A stretch of 64,000 nucleotides of DNA from Laceyella tengchongensis (GTDB lineage: Bacteria; Bacillota; Bacilli; Thermoactinomycetales; Thermoactinomycetaceae). The translations under genes and the position numbers were made by a program. The stretch spans positions 62,001 through 126,000 of the forward strand of contig NZ_FXTU01000004.1 of the NCBI RefSeq assembly GCF_900182735.1, read 5' to 3'. The notes under the pieces were generated by a model. It was not told the DNA's origin. It worked only from the letters and a program-made list of their open reading frames with translations, and did not search any database. The number at the start of each line of letters is the position of its first letter. Position 1 is the stretch's first letter. Shown piece by piece: positions 8,876 through 17,789 of the stretch.

Positions 8876-9670
8876 GTGAAAATTTTAAATAACGTATTTG
8901 AGTGCGATGAATTAGAATACATAAAGGAAAAAATTATTTCTACGTTCAATCCAGTTGGGATTGGTTTAAATGGTTCTATGGCAAGAGGAGATTTCCACTG
9001 TCAATCTGACGTTGATCTGGAAGTGTTTACCCAATTTCCAAAGGACATACTCCGTTATGAAAAGGAGGTTTCTTATGAAATTAAGGGTTGGAATAAGCCA
9101 ATTATACAATCCCCTCAATGGATGTGGGATCTGCATTCAAGGCGTTTGACTTTTGCTGTGAAAGGAGAGAGGAGAAGGTTTGATATTACTATCACTAAAC
9201 CTCAATACCCGGTTATTGGCTCTAATTATGATGAAATTACTAAAGACAAGCTGGAGATACATATTGGGGGAACCTATGAGATGATTCATATGATCTATGG
9301 TGAACATCCATTGGCGAAAGAGATTCAGCCAAAATTCTTCCCTTATTATAATGAGTCACTCCGTAGGGAGCGGTTGAATATTATTTCAGCTGGATTAAAG
9401 AAGGAGATTGCCAAACTGGAGCAAAAAATTCAAAAGAGAGATCCTAATATATTCATCGCGATTCATAAAATACGAAAAGTATTTTTTCAATGGTTATTTA
9501 TACACCATCAAATTTATCCGTGGTCGTATGAAAAAAGGTTGGACTTTCAACTAAGGGAAAGGCTTAAGATTTCTGATTCCGAGATCGAAATCATTTTATT
9601 ACTTGGGGATCGTAATTTATTCCTATCCGCTGAATTTCTGTCTAAATATATGAGATCACGATTATCATGA
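8876..9670 (+). CDS. Nucleotidyltransferase-domain protein (polymerase-beta fold)
   Basis: A 264-residue protein. GTG 8876 is preferred because AAAGGAG lies 8 bases ahead. The N-terminal third carries the minimal nucleotidyltransferase signature GLNGSMARGD followed by SDVDLEVFTQF, that is GS-x-x-x-GD-x(n)-SDxDL. It also has a third acidic strand (RRRFDITITKP). The C-terminal half is helical. Such proteins include antibiotic adenylyltransferases and MNT-type antitoxins; neither can be chosen here. It lies between argS and the ileS pseudogene and is unlike the NTP_transf_5 protein upstream. Confidence 0.65.
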   Translation: MKILNNVFECDELEYIKEKIISTFNPVGIGLNGSMARGDFHCQSDVDLEVFTQFPKDILRYEKEVSYEIKGWNKPIIQSPQWMWDLHSRRLTFAVKGERRRFDITITKPQYPVIGSNYDEITKDKLEIHIGGTYEMIHMIYGEHPLAKEIQPKFFPYYNESLRRERLNIISAGLKKEIAKLEQKIQKRDPNIFIAIHKIRKVFFQWLFIHHQIYPWSYEKRLDFQLRERLKISDSEIEIILLLGDRNLFLSAEFLSKYMRSRLS

Positions 9671-9732
9671 GCTGGGGAAATTAAAGGGCGAGTTTTTGTG
9701 CCAAAGCATTCGAGAATGAAAGGATGATATGT

Positions 9733-11438
9733 ATGCAGAGAATTGATGTAAAAGAAAAAGCAAGAACCAGAGAGCTGCGAGTTCTCCAACAATGGCAAAA
9801 AGAAGATACCTTCTAAAAATCCATTGCCAATCGTGAAGGCAAGCCACCATTCGTTTTCTATGAAGGGCCTCCAACAGCAAATGGCATGCCCCATATTGGT
9901 CACGTGCTTGGTCGGGTAATTAAAGATTTCATCTGTCGTTACAAAACGATGACTGGCTACAAGGTAATTCGAAAAGCTGGATGGGATACCCATGGGTTAC
10001 CTGTGGAGCTTGGTGTTGAAAAACAACTCGGTATTTCTGGAAAACAAGAAATTGAGAAATATGGTGTTGAAGAATTCGTCCAAAAGTGTAAGGATAGTGT
10101 TTTTGCGTATGAGAAGGAATGGCGGAAACTAACTGAAGCGATTGGTTATTGGACGAACATGGATGATCCGTATATTACATTAAAAAATAGTTATATCGAG
10201 AGTGTTTGGAATATCCTATCCACCATTCACAAAAAAGGATTGCTCTATAAAGGACATCGTGTGAGCCCATACTGTCCTTGTTGTCAAACTACGCTTAGCT
10301 CTCATGAGGTTGCACAAGGCTATGAGGATGTAAAAGACTTGAGTGCAACCGTAAAATTCCGCAGTAAGGATTCGGATGATACTTTTCTTGCATGGACAAC
10401 CACTCCATGGACTCTACCAGCTAATGCGGCTCTTGCGGTAAATAAGGAGTTGGAGTATTCCAGAGTAAAGCAAGATGGTGAAACATACATTGTTGCAAGC
10501 AACTTAGTGGAGAAAGTAATGAAGGGAGAATATGAGGTTCTCTCCACCCACAAAGGTGCTGAGTTTGTTGGCGCTCGGTATGAAGCACCATTCTCATTTG
10601 TAACACCTGAACACGGTCATTTAGTGATTGAAGCTGATTTTGTCAGTGATACAAGTGGTACAGGGATAGTGCATATGGCTCCTGCACATGGTGAAGATGA
10701 CTATCGGGTAGCAAGACAGAGTGGAATTAGCATGATTCAAGTTGTGAATAGATCTGGTTGTTACACTGATGAAGTTGAGCCGTTCGCAGGTCGTTTTGTA
10801 AAGGATTGTGATGTGGATATTGTTAAAAACTTGTCTCAACGGGGTCTCCTTTTCCACAAAGAAAAGTATGAGCATAGCTATCCGTTTTGTTGGCGTTGTA
10901 AATCTCCGCTTCTCTATTATGCAATGGAAAGCTGGTTCATTAATACAACTGCGGTGAAAGACCAACTCATCGCAAACAACAACGCGGTTAAATGGTATCC
11001 AGATCATCTTCGTGAAGGGCGTTTCGGTAAATTTCTTGAGGAACTGGTCGATTGGAATATCAGCCGTAATCGTTATTGGGGGACCCCATTGAACGTTTGG
11101 GTATGTACGGACTGCTCGACAGAGTATGCTCCGCACAGCCATAGTGACTTGCGGGAAAAAGCTATCCAGCCTATTGATGAAAACCTGGAGCTTCACAAAC
11201 CATATGTAGACGAAGTGAAGCTCAAATGCCCAAGTTGCACTGGCATTATGGAAAGAACACCGGAAGTGATTGATGTGTGGTTTGATAGTGGATCAATGCC
11301 ATTTGCACAATATCACTACCCCTTTGAAAATGAAGAGCTGTTCCAAGAGCAATATCCAGCAGACATGATCTGTGAAGGCATTGACCAAACACGTGGTTGG
11401 TTTTTCAGCTTACTTGCGGTTTCAACACTATTTACTGG
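9733..11438 (+). pseudogene. ileS: Isoleucyl-tRNA synthetase pseudogene: early stop and missing 3' part
   Basis: From ATG 9733 (behind AAGGATGAT) the frame encodes the IleRS N-terminus (RELRVLQQWQKEDTF) and hits TAA at 9814-9816. It then continues in the same frame through KSIANREGKPPFVFYEGPPTANG and PHIGH. The body has the editing domain (WTTTPWTLPANAALAV) and the WCWR-like and GMDQTRGWF-like region (GIDQTRGWFF). Homology stops after VSTLFTG, before the KMSKS loop and anticodon domain. From about 11437 the DNA continues as an ADP-ribosylglycohydrolase gene in another frame. It cannot make an active enzyme. A re-initiated protein from ATG 9886 would lack both ends. Confidence 0.85.
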
Positions 11439-12056
11439 AAACATGGTGATTCTTCCGCAATATCAGCTGCTTGTGCTGTTGCCGGTGCCATAACAGCCGC
11501 TCTTGAATCCCTTCCTCCTTTGGATATCATTCGGATATCACAAGAGGCAGCATTTTTAGGACGGAAATGGGGAAAGCCATCTACTTTACCCGACATATCT
11601 GAATTGATCGAACAGGCATATGAATCGATTAAACATATTCCTACCGATGACTATGAAGGGCTATATTTATCCTTAAACAACAGTGTGGGAATCAAACGAG
11701 AAGCCTGTTTTTTAGTTCCAATTGCCATTGCAATCGCAATCCATTCTTTAGACGCTCGTGAAGCCATCTTAATTGCTACGAACATGGGGAATGATGCAGA
11801 CACTACAGCATCCATTGCTGGAGCGATTGCAGCTACCATTCATCCTGAATCATTACCTGGTGACTGGGTGGATGCTATGGAACGAAAAAACAATCACCAG
11901 ATTAGCGAGTTAGGATCGGCATTAATTAAACAACGAGAACAATTGAAATCTAATGAATGTATTCTCTATGATAAGGAAGGAATAAAAGCTCATCCGAATT
12001 GTTCCGATTGCAAAGGTTGGATGAGATTCTTATATGAATATGAATCAAAAAAGTAG
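11439..12056 (+). pseudogene. 3' fragment of an ADP-ribosylglycohydrolase gene
   Basis: The frame from about 11439 encodes HGDSSAISAACAVAGAITA and ends with IATNMGNDADTTASIAGAI and SLPGDWVDAMERKN. These are the two metal-binding C-terminal motifs of ADP-ribosylglycohydrolases (DraG/ARH family), including the paired Asp of GNDADT. The N-terminal part with the first Asp motif is absent, replaced by the truncated ileS. The fusion is out of frame with ileS, so the piece is most likely a deletion scar. The C-terminal tail adds CSDCKGW, which is unusual for the family. Confidence 0.75.
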
Positions 12057-12072
12057 AAAGGTCGATAAACAG

Positions 12073-12112
12073 AATGAAGTCGATAGAATCTCTAATTTCT
12101 ATCGACTTCATT
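12073..12112. terminator. Bidirectional hairpin between the glycohydrolase fragment and metG
   Basis: Two perfect 16-bp arms (AATGAAGTCGATAGAA and its complement) surround TCTCTAAT. The hairpin lies between the convergent stops at 12056 and 12122. Confidence 0.8.
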
Positions 12113-12121
12113 TGATGTCGG

Positions 12122-14104
12122 CTATTTCACACGGGTACCATTTGGAATATCTGCTGATACTGTAGAAAGCACCAAGCGATTCCCTTCTTTGGCAGCTAAA
12201 ACCATACCATTCGAATCTTCACCACGTAGTTTCACTGGTTTTAGGTTCGACACACAGATCACTTTTAGTCCTTTTAGCTCCTCAGGACGATAATACTCAG
12301 CAATTCCAGATACAACTTGACGACGTTCCGTACCCAAATCTAACTGTAATTTTAATAGTCGATCCGTCCCCTTGACAGGTTCCGCATCAATTACTTCCGC
12401 TACCTTTAATTCGACCTTCATAAAATCATCAATACTGATCACTCGATCATCAGTTGTTTCTTCTTTTTGCTCTGTTTTTACTTCCTCTTTTGGTTCTTCT
12501 CTACGCTTGGACGATTGCTTCATAATTTCTTCGATCACTTCTAGTTCCTTCTCTACATCCAAACGTGGGAAAATCGGTTTTCCTTTGTTTACTTTCTTTC
12601 CCGATTTAAGTCTTCCAAACCGGTAAATACTGTCCCAATTTTTTTCAGATTCCTCGACAATGTTAATTTGATCCCATATTTTTTGCGGAGTACGAGTCAT
12701 GAATGGCTGGATCATAATACTTACGATCCGGACAGTTTCTAACAAATGATAAAGAACAGAGCCTAAGATCGCTTTGTTTTCTTCATCTTTTGCAAGATTC
12801 CATGGAGTGGTTTTTTCAATATAACGGTTTCCGGCGCGAACAATCTTCCATAGTTCGGTTAATGCAACCGAATATTGGAGTTTTTCTATTGACTCCTCAA
12901 ATTTGCCAATCACTTCATTTATAATGGATGTCAGCTCAGCATCAAATTCGGTTCCATTTTCAATGTACTCAGGGATGATTCCTCCAAAGTACTTTTCTAC
13001 CATTGTTAAAGATCGATGAAGCAAATTTCCCAAATCGTTAGCGAGGTCTGCATTTACGCGCTCAATGAAGTTTTCAGGAGTAAATACTCCATCCGCACCA
13101 AAAGGAACTTCACGTAATAAATAGTAACGCATAGCATCCAATCCAAAATGATTCACAAATGGTACAGGATCAATTACATTCCCTAAGGATTTGGACATTT
13201 TTTCTCCTCTGACCAAGAAATAACCGTGACCAAATATTTTTTTGGGAAGTGGTAAATCAAGAGCCATGAGGAAAATCGGCCAGTAAATGGTGTGGAAGCG
13301 CACAATGTCTTTCCCTATTAGATGGACATCTGCTGGCCAATACTTTTCAAATTTGGCTTGTTCTTCGGGATCATCCGAAAGATAGCCAATCGCGGAAATA
13401 TAATTCGTCAATGCATCTAACCACACATAAACGACATGTTCCGGATCATGTTGAACTTTGACCCCCCAATCAAAGGTAGTACGAGAGATCGAAAGATCTT
13501 CTAAACCAGGCTTAATAAAGTTCTGGATCATTTCATTCTTACGGGATACTGGTTCAATAAACTCTGGATGTTCTTCATAATATTGAAGCAAGCGATCTAC
13601 ATACTTACTCATACGGAAAAAATAACTTTTTTCTCTGATCTTCTCTGTAGGGCGACCACAATCCAAGCACTTATGTTCAGGTGCTTGCCTCTCTGTAAAA
13701 TAGGCTTCACAGGGAATACAGTACAGACCTTCATACTCGCCTAAATAAATATCCCCTTGATCATACAACTTTTGAAAAACCTGTTGCACGACTCGTTTAT
13801 GACGTTCCTCTGTTGTACGGATGTAATCGTCATAAGAAATGTCTAAGCTTTCCCATAGTTCCTTTACACCTGCTACGATTTCATCCACAAATGCTTGTGG
13901 GGTTTTGCCAGCTGCTCGGGCTGATTTTTGTATTTTTAACCCATGTTCATCTGTTCCTGTTAGGTACATGACGTCATATCCTCGTAACCGTTTATAGCGA
14001 GCAATGACATCTCCAGCGACCGTGGTATACGTGTGACCGATATGCAGTTTGTTGCTTGGATAGTAAATTGGGGTTGTTACATAAAACGTCTTTTTGTCAC
14101 CCAT
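12122..14104 (-). CDS. metG: Methionyl-tRNA synthetase
   Basis: A 660-residue MetRS of the Bacillus type. The HIGH motif is at residues 21-24 (NKLHIGHTY), the zinc knuckle has CIPC and CLDC pairs, and the KMSKS loop is GEKMSKSLGN. A C-terminal OB-fold tRNA-binding domain (from DFMKVELKVAEV to the end) is joined by a Lys/Glu-rich linker near residue 540. All catalytic parts are present. It is transcribed leftward from a T-box leader. Like argS it lies in accessory DNA, so it may be an additional or resistance-type isoform; only comparison with a second genomic copy would tell. Confidence 0.93.
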   Translation of the reverse strand: MGDKKTFYVTTPIYYPSNKLHIGHTYTTVAGDVIARYKRLRGYDVMYLTGTDEHGLKIQKSARAAGKTPQAFVDEIVAGVKELWESLDISYDDYIRTTEERHKRVVQQVFQKLYDQGDIYLGEYEGLYCIPCEAYFTERQAPEHKCLDCGRPTEKIREKSYFFRMSKYVDRLLQYYEEHPEFIEPVSRKNEMIQNFIKPGLEDLSISRTTFDWGVKVQHDPEHVVYVWLDALTNYISAIGYLSDDPEEQAKFEKYWPADVHLIGKDIVRFHTIYWPIFLMALDLPLPKKIFGHGYFLVRGEKMSKSLGNVIDPVPFVNHFGLDAMRYYLLREVPFGADGVFTPENFIERVNADLANDLGNLLHRSLTMVEKYFGGIIPEYIENGTEFDAELTSIINEVIGKFEESIEKLQYSVALTELWKIVRAGNRYIEKTTPWNLAKDEENKAILGSVLYHLLETVRIVSIMIQPFMTRTPQKIWDQINIVEESEKNWDSIYRFGRLKSGKKVNKGKPIFPRLDVEKELEVIEEIMKQSSKRREEPKEEVKTEQKEETTDDRVISIDDFMKVELKVAEVIDAEPVKGTDRLLKLQLDLGTERRQVVSGIAEYYRPEELKGLKVICVSNLKPVKLRGEDSNGMVLAAKEGNRLVLSTVSADIPNGTRVK

Positions 14105-14124
14105 TGATAAAATCTCCTTTCTTT

Positions 14125-14420
14125 GAAATAAAATAAAAAACCGCCTCCAATATTATTGGGGCGAGGTTGTTCGCGGTACCACCCAATTTCAGTACATGAG
14201 TGATTACTAAAAAATCATGTACCCTTTAGGGCAACCCGATAACGCTGGTGTGCGTGAATTTCCTACTAAGATTCCCGTTCAGAAATCATTCTCAAAGGGC
14301 ATGTTCACGAAGTTCCCTATGCCGGCTTTCACCTTTCCCGGCTCTCTGGTGATAGTTCCGTTCGTTACTCATCCTTTTCATAGAATGTTTGGATATACAG
14401 ATAGTAGTTACATTTTATCT
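14125..14420 (-). promoter_or_regulatory. T-box riboswitch leader of metG, AUG specifier
   Basis: The minus strand holds the consensus T-box TGGGTGGTACCGCG (14172-14185), followed by a terminator whose arms (CCTCGCCCCAAT and ATTGGAGGCGG, 14139-14168) end in a T-run. In stem I the segment GTGAACATGCCC contains an ATG at 14300-14302 in the position expected for the specifier codon, matching methionine. The leader lies directly before the metG start, so specifier and gene agree. Confidence 0.92.
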
Positions 14421-14733
14421 TATCCCAAAACTGATTGCAATATTCTGGAACTATTTTTCGGACTGTTTTGTCATTGATATGGGTAGCTGAAGGGAAAAAC
14501 AAGCTGTATGAATTTAAATGAAGTGATTGGTCCTTTCTCGGGCCTTTTTATTTTCCTTGAGAAAGGAAATGTATTGAAAAATTCGCAACATGCATGATAA
14601 TGTGGTATCTCTTTATTCGTGAGATGGAGTAGAGGAATTTTTTTGTAAGGGGAGGAAAAGGATTGAGTAGGTAGAATTAAATAAAGCTAATTAGTTGTAA
14701 TTTTATTTCTAATCAGATAAGAAGGAGTATTGC

Positions 14734-15831
14734 ATGGACGTTACTAAATTACTGAAAGACTTGGCTATTGGCATTATTCATTATGAAATACAGTCGCAAA
14801 AGTCAACACTTCCTCCCTTACCGTTATTGCCTCAGCCTCTTCAAATATCTTGGAATCAATTAACAATGGAGTGCATCAAAAAGGGAATATGTCCTCCAAA
14901 GAATTTACAAGAATTTGTTGCGTGGCTTACTACACCGATAGAAGAATGGGAGTATTTCGGTGAGAAATGGAGTGAGTTGGGTTGGAGAGGTTGCTTGGTA
15001 GAAGATTTAGCGCCAACTGAATTGAGTTATGATTTAAGCCAAGGAGCTCACGAGGCTCCAGAGCTTGAAGATCATACTTATGCGTTTAATCAATTGAGAA
15101 ATTATTGCAAAGAGATAAATGAGCCGCAGCTATATTCAAACATTCGCCTGTTTTTGTGTGAAAACCCTATCATAAACGATATTTCATGTTTGATGGATAT
15201 TGATGGTATTGATACAAAGAGTATGAATTGGGTAAGAGGATTTTACGAACCGATTCCTTCGCATTGTATTAAAAACAATCGAATAATTTTATGCAAACAT
15301 TGTGCTTGGCCACTTAAATGGAAAAACGGGCAGTTGAGTTGCTTGGATGATTTGTGCAAAAAAGCGGTGAATGACTTTTTAAATATTGATCAAAATCAAT
15401 CTAAACCAGTGGGGAGATCAGCATATCAAACCACATTTAGTGCCCAACGTGCCATTGTTAGACCTGAAGTTGCCTTGCTTCCCCTTTTTGAACAGGTAAA
15501 AAAACACCCTAATATTGCTCATTACGAATTCTGGCCCCAGTTCGACAGCTTTGATCTATATCTTGTCTTTAAAAACGGGAAAAAATGGGCAATTGATATG
15601 AAAGATTATCATAGACCTAAAGAACTCGCTAATGAACTAAATCAAGCATATGTATCACAGGTTCCAGAGTGGGATCGATTCATTTATTTATTCCCTAATC
15701 ATCGAAAGAAGATAGATCGTTTCTACATGGAAAATTTCCTTGAAAAATGGGATAAAAAATCTAAGCCAGAGTTTACAGCCATGTTTGTCGATGAATTTGT
15801 GGCGTTTTTAGAAAGGGGAGGGCCATTTTGA
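14734..15831 (+). CDS. PD-(D/E)XK nuclease, probable pPIWI-RE-associated REase
   Basis: A 365-residue protein with GAAGGAG before ATG 14734. A zinc-ribbon-like part has C187-x2-C190 and C203-x4-C208. The C-terminal third has E245, D274 (SFDLYLVF) and D288-x-K290 (WAIDMKDY), the layout of a PD-(D/E)XK nuclease. WAIDMKDY followed by a long helix recalls the REase that accompanies pPIWI-RE and a DinG-type helicase in three-gene defence islands. The match is from memory, so the family call is moderate. A new start TTG 15828 overlaps its stop, as expected for a coupled second gene, but that gene is cut after about 20 codons. The defence system is therefore probably non-functional. Confidence 0.55.
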   Translation: MDVTKLLKDLAIGIIHYEIQSQKSTLPPLPLLPQPLQISWNQLTMECIKKGICPPKNLQEFVAWLTTPIEEWEYFGEKWSELGWRGCLVEDLAPTELSYDLSQGAHEAPELEDHTYAFNQLRNYCKEINEPQLYSNIRLFLCENPIINDISCLMDIDGIDTKSMNWVRGFYEPIPSHCIKNNRIILCKHCAWPLKWKNGQLSCLDDLCKKAVNDFLNIDQNQSKPVGRSAYQTTFSAQRAIVRPEVALLPLFEQVKKHPNIAHYEFWPQFDSFDLYLVFKNGKKWAIDMKDYHRPKELANELNQAYVSQVPEWDRFIYLFPNHRKKIDRFYMENFLEKWDKKSKPEFTAMFVDEFVAFLERGGPF

Positions 15832-15935
15832 GATTGTGGGACGATTGGCTAACAGATTTTCTTAAAGATCAGACACTTAGCTTGTTTCTACTGGGTAAAA
15901 AAGAGCAGAAGTCGCATGCTTTCCATTGCGAGTGA
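15828..15935 (+). pseudogene. Truncated 5' end of the gene downstream of the REase
   Basis: TTG 15828 overlaps the REase stop (TTTTGAGA), a sign of translational coupling. The frame reads LRLWDDWLTDFLKDQ and onward for 35 codons, then stops at 15933-15935. The sequence changes character near 15890-15900, where the GC-richer aromatic-cluster DNA begins. In a pPIWI-RE locus this would be the helicase or pPIWI gene. It looks like a recombination breakpoint. Confidence 0.5.
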
Positions 15936-15985
15936 AAGGGCTTGATGCGAGTTGGGTGAGAGCCGTCGGTATTGTGAATGAATAG
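15899..15985 (+). pseudogene. 3' remnant of an unidentified gene
   Basis: A frame open from 15899 encodes a tail including CFPLRVKGLDASWVRAVGIV and stops at TAG 15983-15985. It runs into the ribosome site of the cyclase gene 11 bases later, the spacing of an operon. It therefore appears to be the end of an upstream operon member whose body was lost at the breakpoint near 15890. I do not recognise the family. Confidence 0.45.
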
Positions 15986-15995
15986 GAGGAGCAAA

Positions 15996-16462
15996 ATGCC
16001 ACGCATCGAAAACTCGATAATTGTAGAGCGCGATTTTGATACCACCTTTGACTTGACCAACGATATTGAGCTTTGGACGAAATTATTCACGGAATACAAG
16101 GAAGCAAAGGTGTTAGAGAAAAATGGAAACGAAGTGCTGTTTCAACTGACAACATATCCGGAAGGGGAGCGGCCTTCCCGCACATGGGTGTCCCGGCGCA
16201 TCATCGACAAGGAGAATAAACAAGCGACCGCGGAAAGATTGGACCCTAAGTTTCCGTTTAAATATATGAATATTCGGTGGTCTTATGAGGTCATAAGCCC
16301 CAATCAAGTGAAAAAATGACTTGGATGCAAGAATTTGAAGTAGATCCAGAATGTCCGATCAGTGAAGAGAAGATGACGCATTTCCTCAATCAAAATACCA
16401 AGATCCAAATGAGCGCCGTGAAAGAAAAAGTAGAATCATGGCCGGGAAATGTGGAGGGATAA
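15996..16462 (+). pseudogene. SRPBCC-fold aromatase/cyclase, frameshifted
   Basis: Starts at ATG 15996 behind AGGAGGAG. Residues 1-105 (ENSIIVERDFDTTFDLTNDI, then WTKLFTEYKEAKVLEKNG, then TWVSRRIID) match the SRPBCC polyketide cyclase/aromatase family of aromatic polyketide pathways. At a run of six A's near 16311-16316 the frame closes. The family C-terminus continues in another frame (MTWMQEFEVDPECPISEEKM and on) to TAA 16460-16462. One more A would restore a single protein of about 155 residues, the usual family length. This is either a real inactivating slip, a sequencing error or recoding. The next gene starts 2 bases after the restored stop. Confidence 0.7.
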
Positions 16463-16464
16463 GG

Positions 16465-17778
16465 GTGAAGAAAACCCCAATGTATGAAGAGACATTTGTG
16501 GCGGGCGCGAAAGAACCATTGAAAGTCCTGCACCATCTGGCAACAAGTGAATTTGTTACCGATTATCTATTATATGAAGGAAATGGTGAGGTTCGGATTG
16601 TCGGCAATGTGGTGGCCAAAATCGAAGTGCTACAAGACATTGTCCGCTTTCAATATGCTGGTGACACCACAGAAGAGCCGGCGAAGGACCCGCTCAAACA
16701 AGCGGAGAGGTTTTTGCACACGCTTCCTTTGGAGCAGTGGACGGCATATGGTTATGTGGGGTTTGATATTTGCAAATATTACTACAACTACTTCAAATCC
16801 AGTGCGGAGCCAATCTTGTGTATGATCGTGCCGGAGTTCGAACTTCGTTTCACCCAAAGCGGGGTTTATATAAAGTCAGTCACCCAGCAAGCCGAATTGA
16901 TCCAAATATTGGAGTCGGAGATTGATTTGCCAACCTATGAGCGGTATCCTCTGAAACTGGACTATGCTGACCGTGAAACCTATCAACAAAAAGTCCAATG
17001 TCTCATTGACAATATCCAACAACGGCAACTTCATAAGACGATCCTCTCCCGTTCAGTCAAGGTACATGATCAACTTGATCCCATTCTCACTTATGCGGAG
17101 GGGACAAACGTCAACAACAGCGTGCGTTCGTATTGCCTTAAACTGGGAGGCGCAAAAGTGGTGGGCTTCAGCCCTGAGATCCTCATGGCCGTCGATCGCG
17201 AGAGATTTGTGCTCACCAATCCACTTGCCGGGACGCGCCCGCGCGGGGACACACCTGAACGGGATCGACAATTGCACGATGAGTTATTCACCGATGCAAA
17301 AGAGGTGAAAGAACACGCTTTGTCTATCTGGTTGGCGCAGGATGAGATTCGGAGCGTGTGCGAGCCAGATACGGTTCGGGTGCTGGATTTTATGCAAGTC
17401 AAACGATACCGCTGCGTTCAGCATTTGTCTTCACGGGTTGGGGGGACGATCAAAGCGGACCGGACGTCATGGGATGCGTTGAAAGCCTTATTTCCCGGCA
17501 TCACCGTGTCGGGGATTGACAAAGCTTCTGCGTTGGAATGGATTTCGCAGTTGGAAGAGGAGCCGAGAGGCATCTATGCTGGAGCGGTAGGATGGATTGA
17601 TTCAAGCGATAGAGCGGATTTGGCGATTGCGATACGCTCTGTTTTCCAATACGGCGATGTCATTTCGTTTCAAGCGGGTGCCGGTATCATGGGAGAATCG
17701 AATCCTGAGAATGAATACTTGGAGACGGTTAACAAAATGAACACCATGCTGTCCACGTTGGTGCTGAAACATGGGTGA
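16465..17778 (+). CDS. Salicylate/isochorismate synthase (chorismate-binding enzyme)
   Basis: A chorismate-utilising enzyme of about 437 residues. GTG 16465 is preferred because GGAGGGAT is 7 bases ahead and the cyclase frame ends at 16462. The C-terminal catalytic domain shows LANPLAGTRPRG-type (LTNPLAGTRPRGDTPERD), KEHALSIWLAQDEI and VSGIDKASALEWI motifs. It continues with GIYAGAVGWID and SFQAGAGIMGESNPENEYLE. The SGI-KA-AL and PRGIYAGAV pattern resembles salicylate synthases (Irp9/MbtI) more than plain MenF. It would convert chorismate to isochorismate and probably salicylate, feeding an aromatic siderophore or metabolite. It forms an operon with the cyclase, hydrolase and methyltransferase. 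Confidence 0.8.
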   Translation: MKKTPMYEETFVAGAKEPLKVLHHLATSEFVTDYLLYEGNGEVRIVGNVVAKIEVLQDIVRFQYAGDTTEEPAKDPLKQAERFLHTLPLEQWTAYGYVGFDICKYYYNYFKSSAEPILCMIVPEFELRFTQSGVYIKSVTQQAELIQILESEIDLPTYERYPLKLDYADRETYQQKVQCLIDNIQQRQLHKTILSRSVKVHDQLDPILTYAEGTNVNNSVRSYCLKLGGAKVVGFSPEILMAVDRERFVLTNPLAGTRPRGDTPERDRQLHDELFTDAKEVKEHALSIWLAQDEIRSVCEPDTVRVLDFMQVKRYRCVQHLSSRVGGTIKADRTSWDALKALFPGITVSGIDKASALEWISQLEEEPRGIYAGAVGWIDSSDRADLAIAIRSVFQYGDVISFQAGAGIMGESNPENEYLETVNKMNTMLSTLVLKHG

Positions 17779-17789
17779 AGGAGTGGCGT

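Noticed and set aside
10621..11196. 191-codon minus-strand frame inside the ileS pseudogene
   Set aside because: Antisense shadow of recognisable IleRS sequence.
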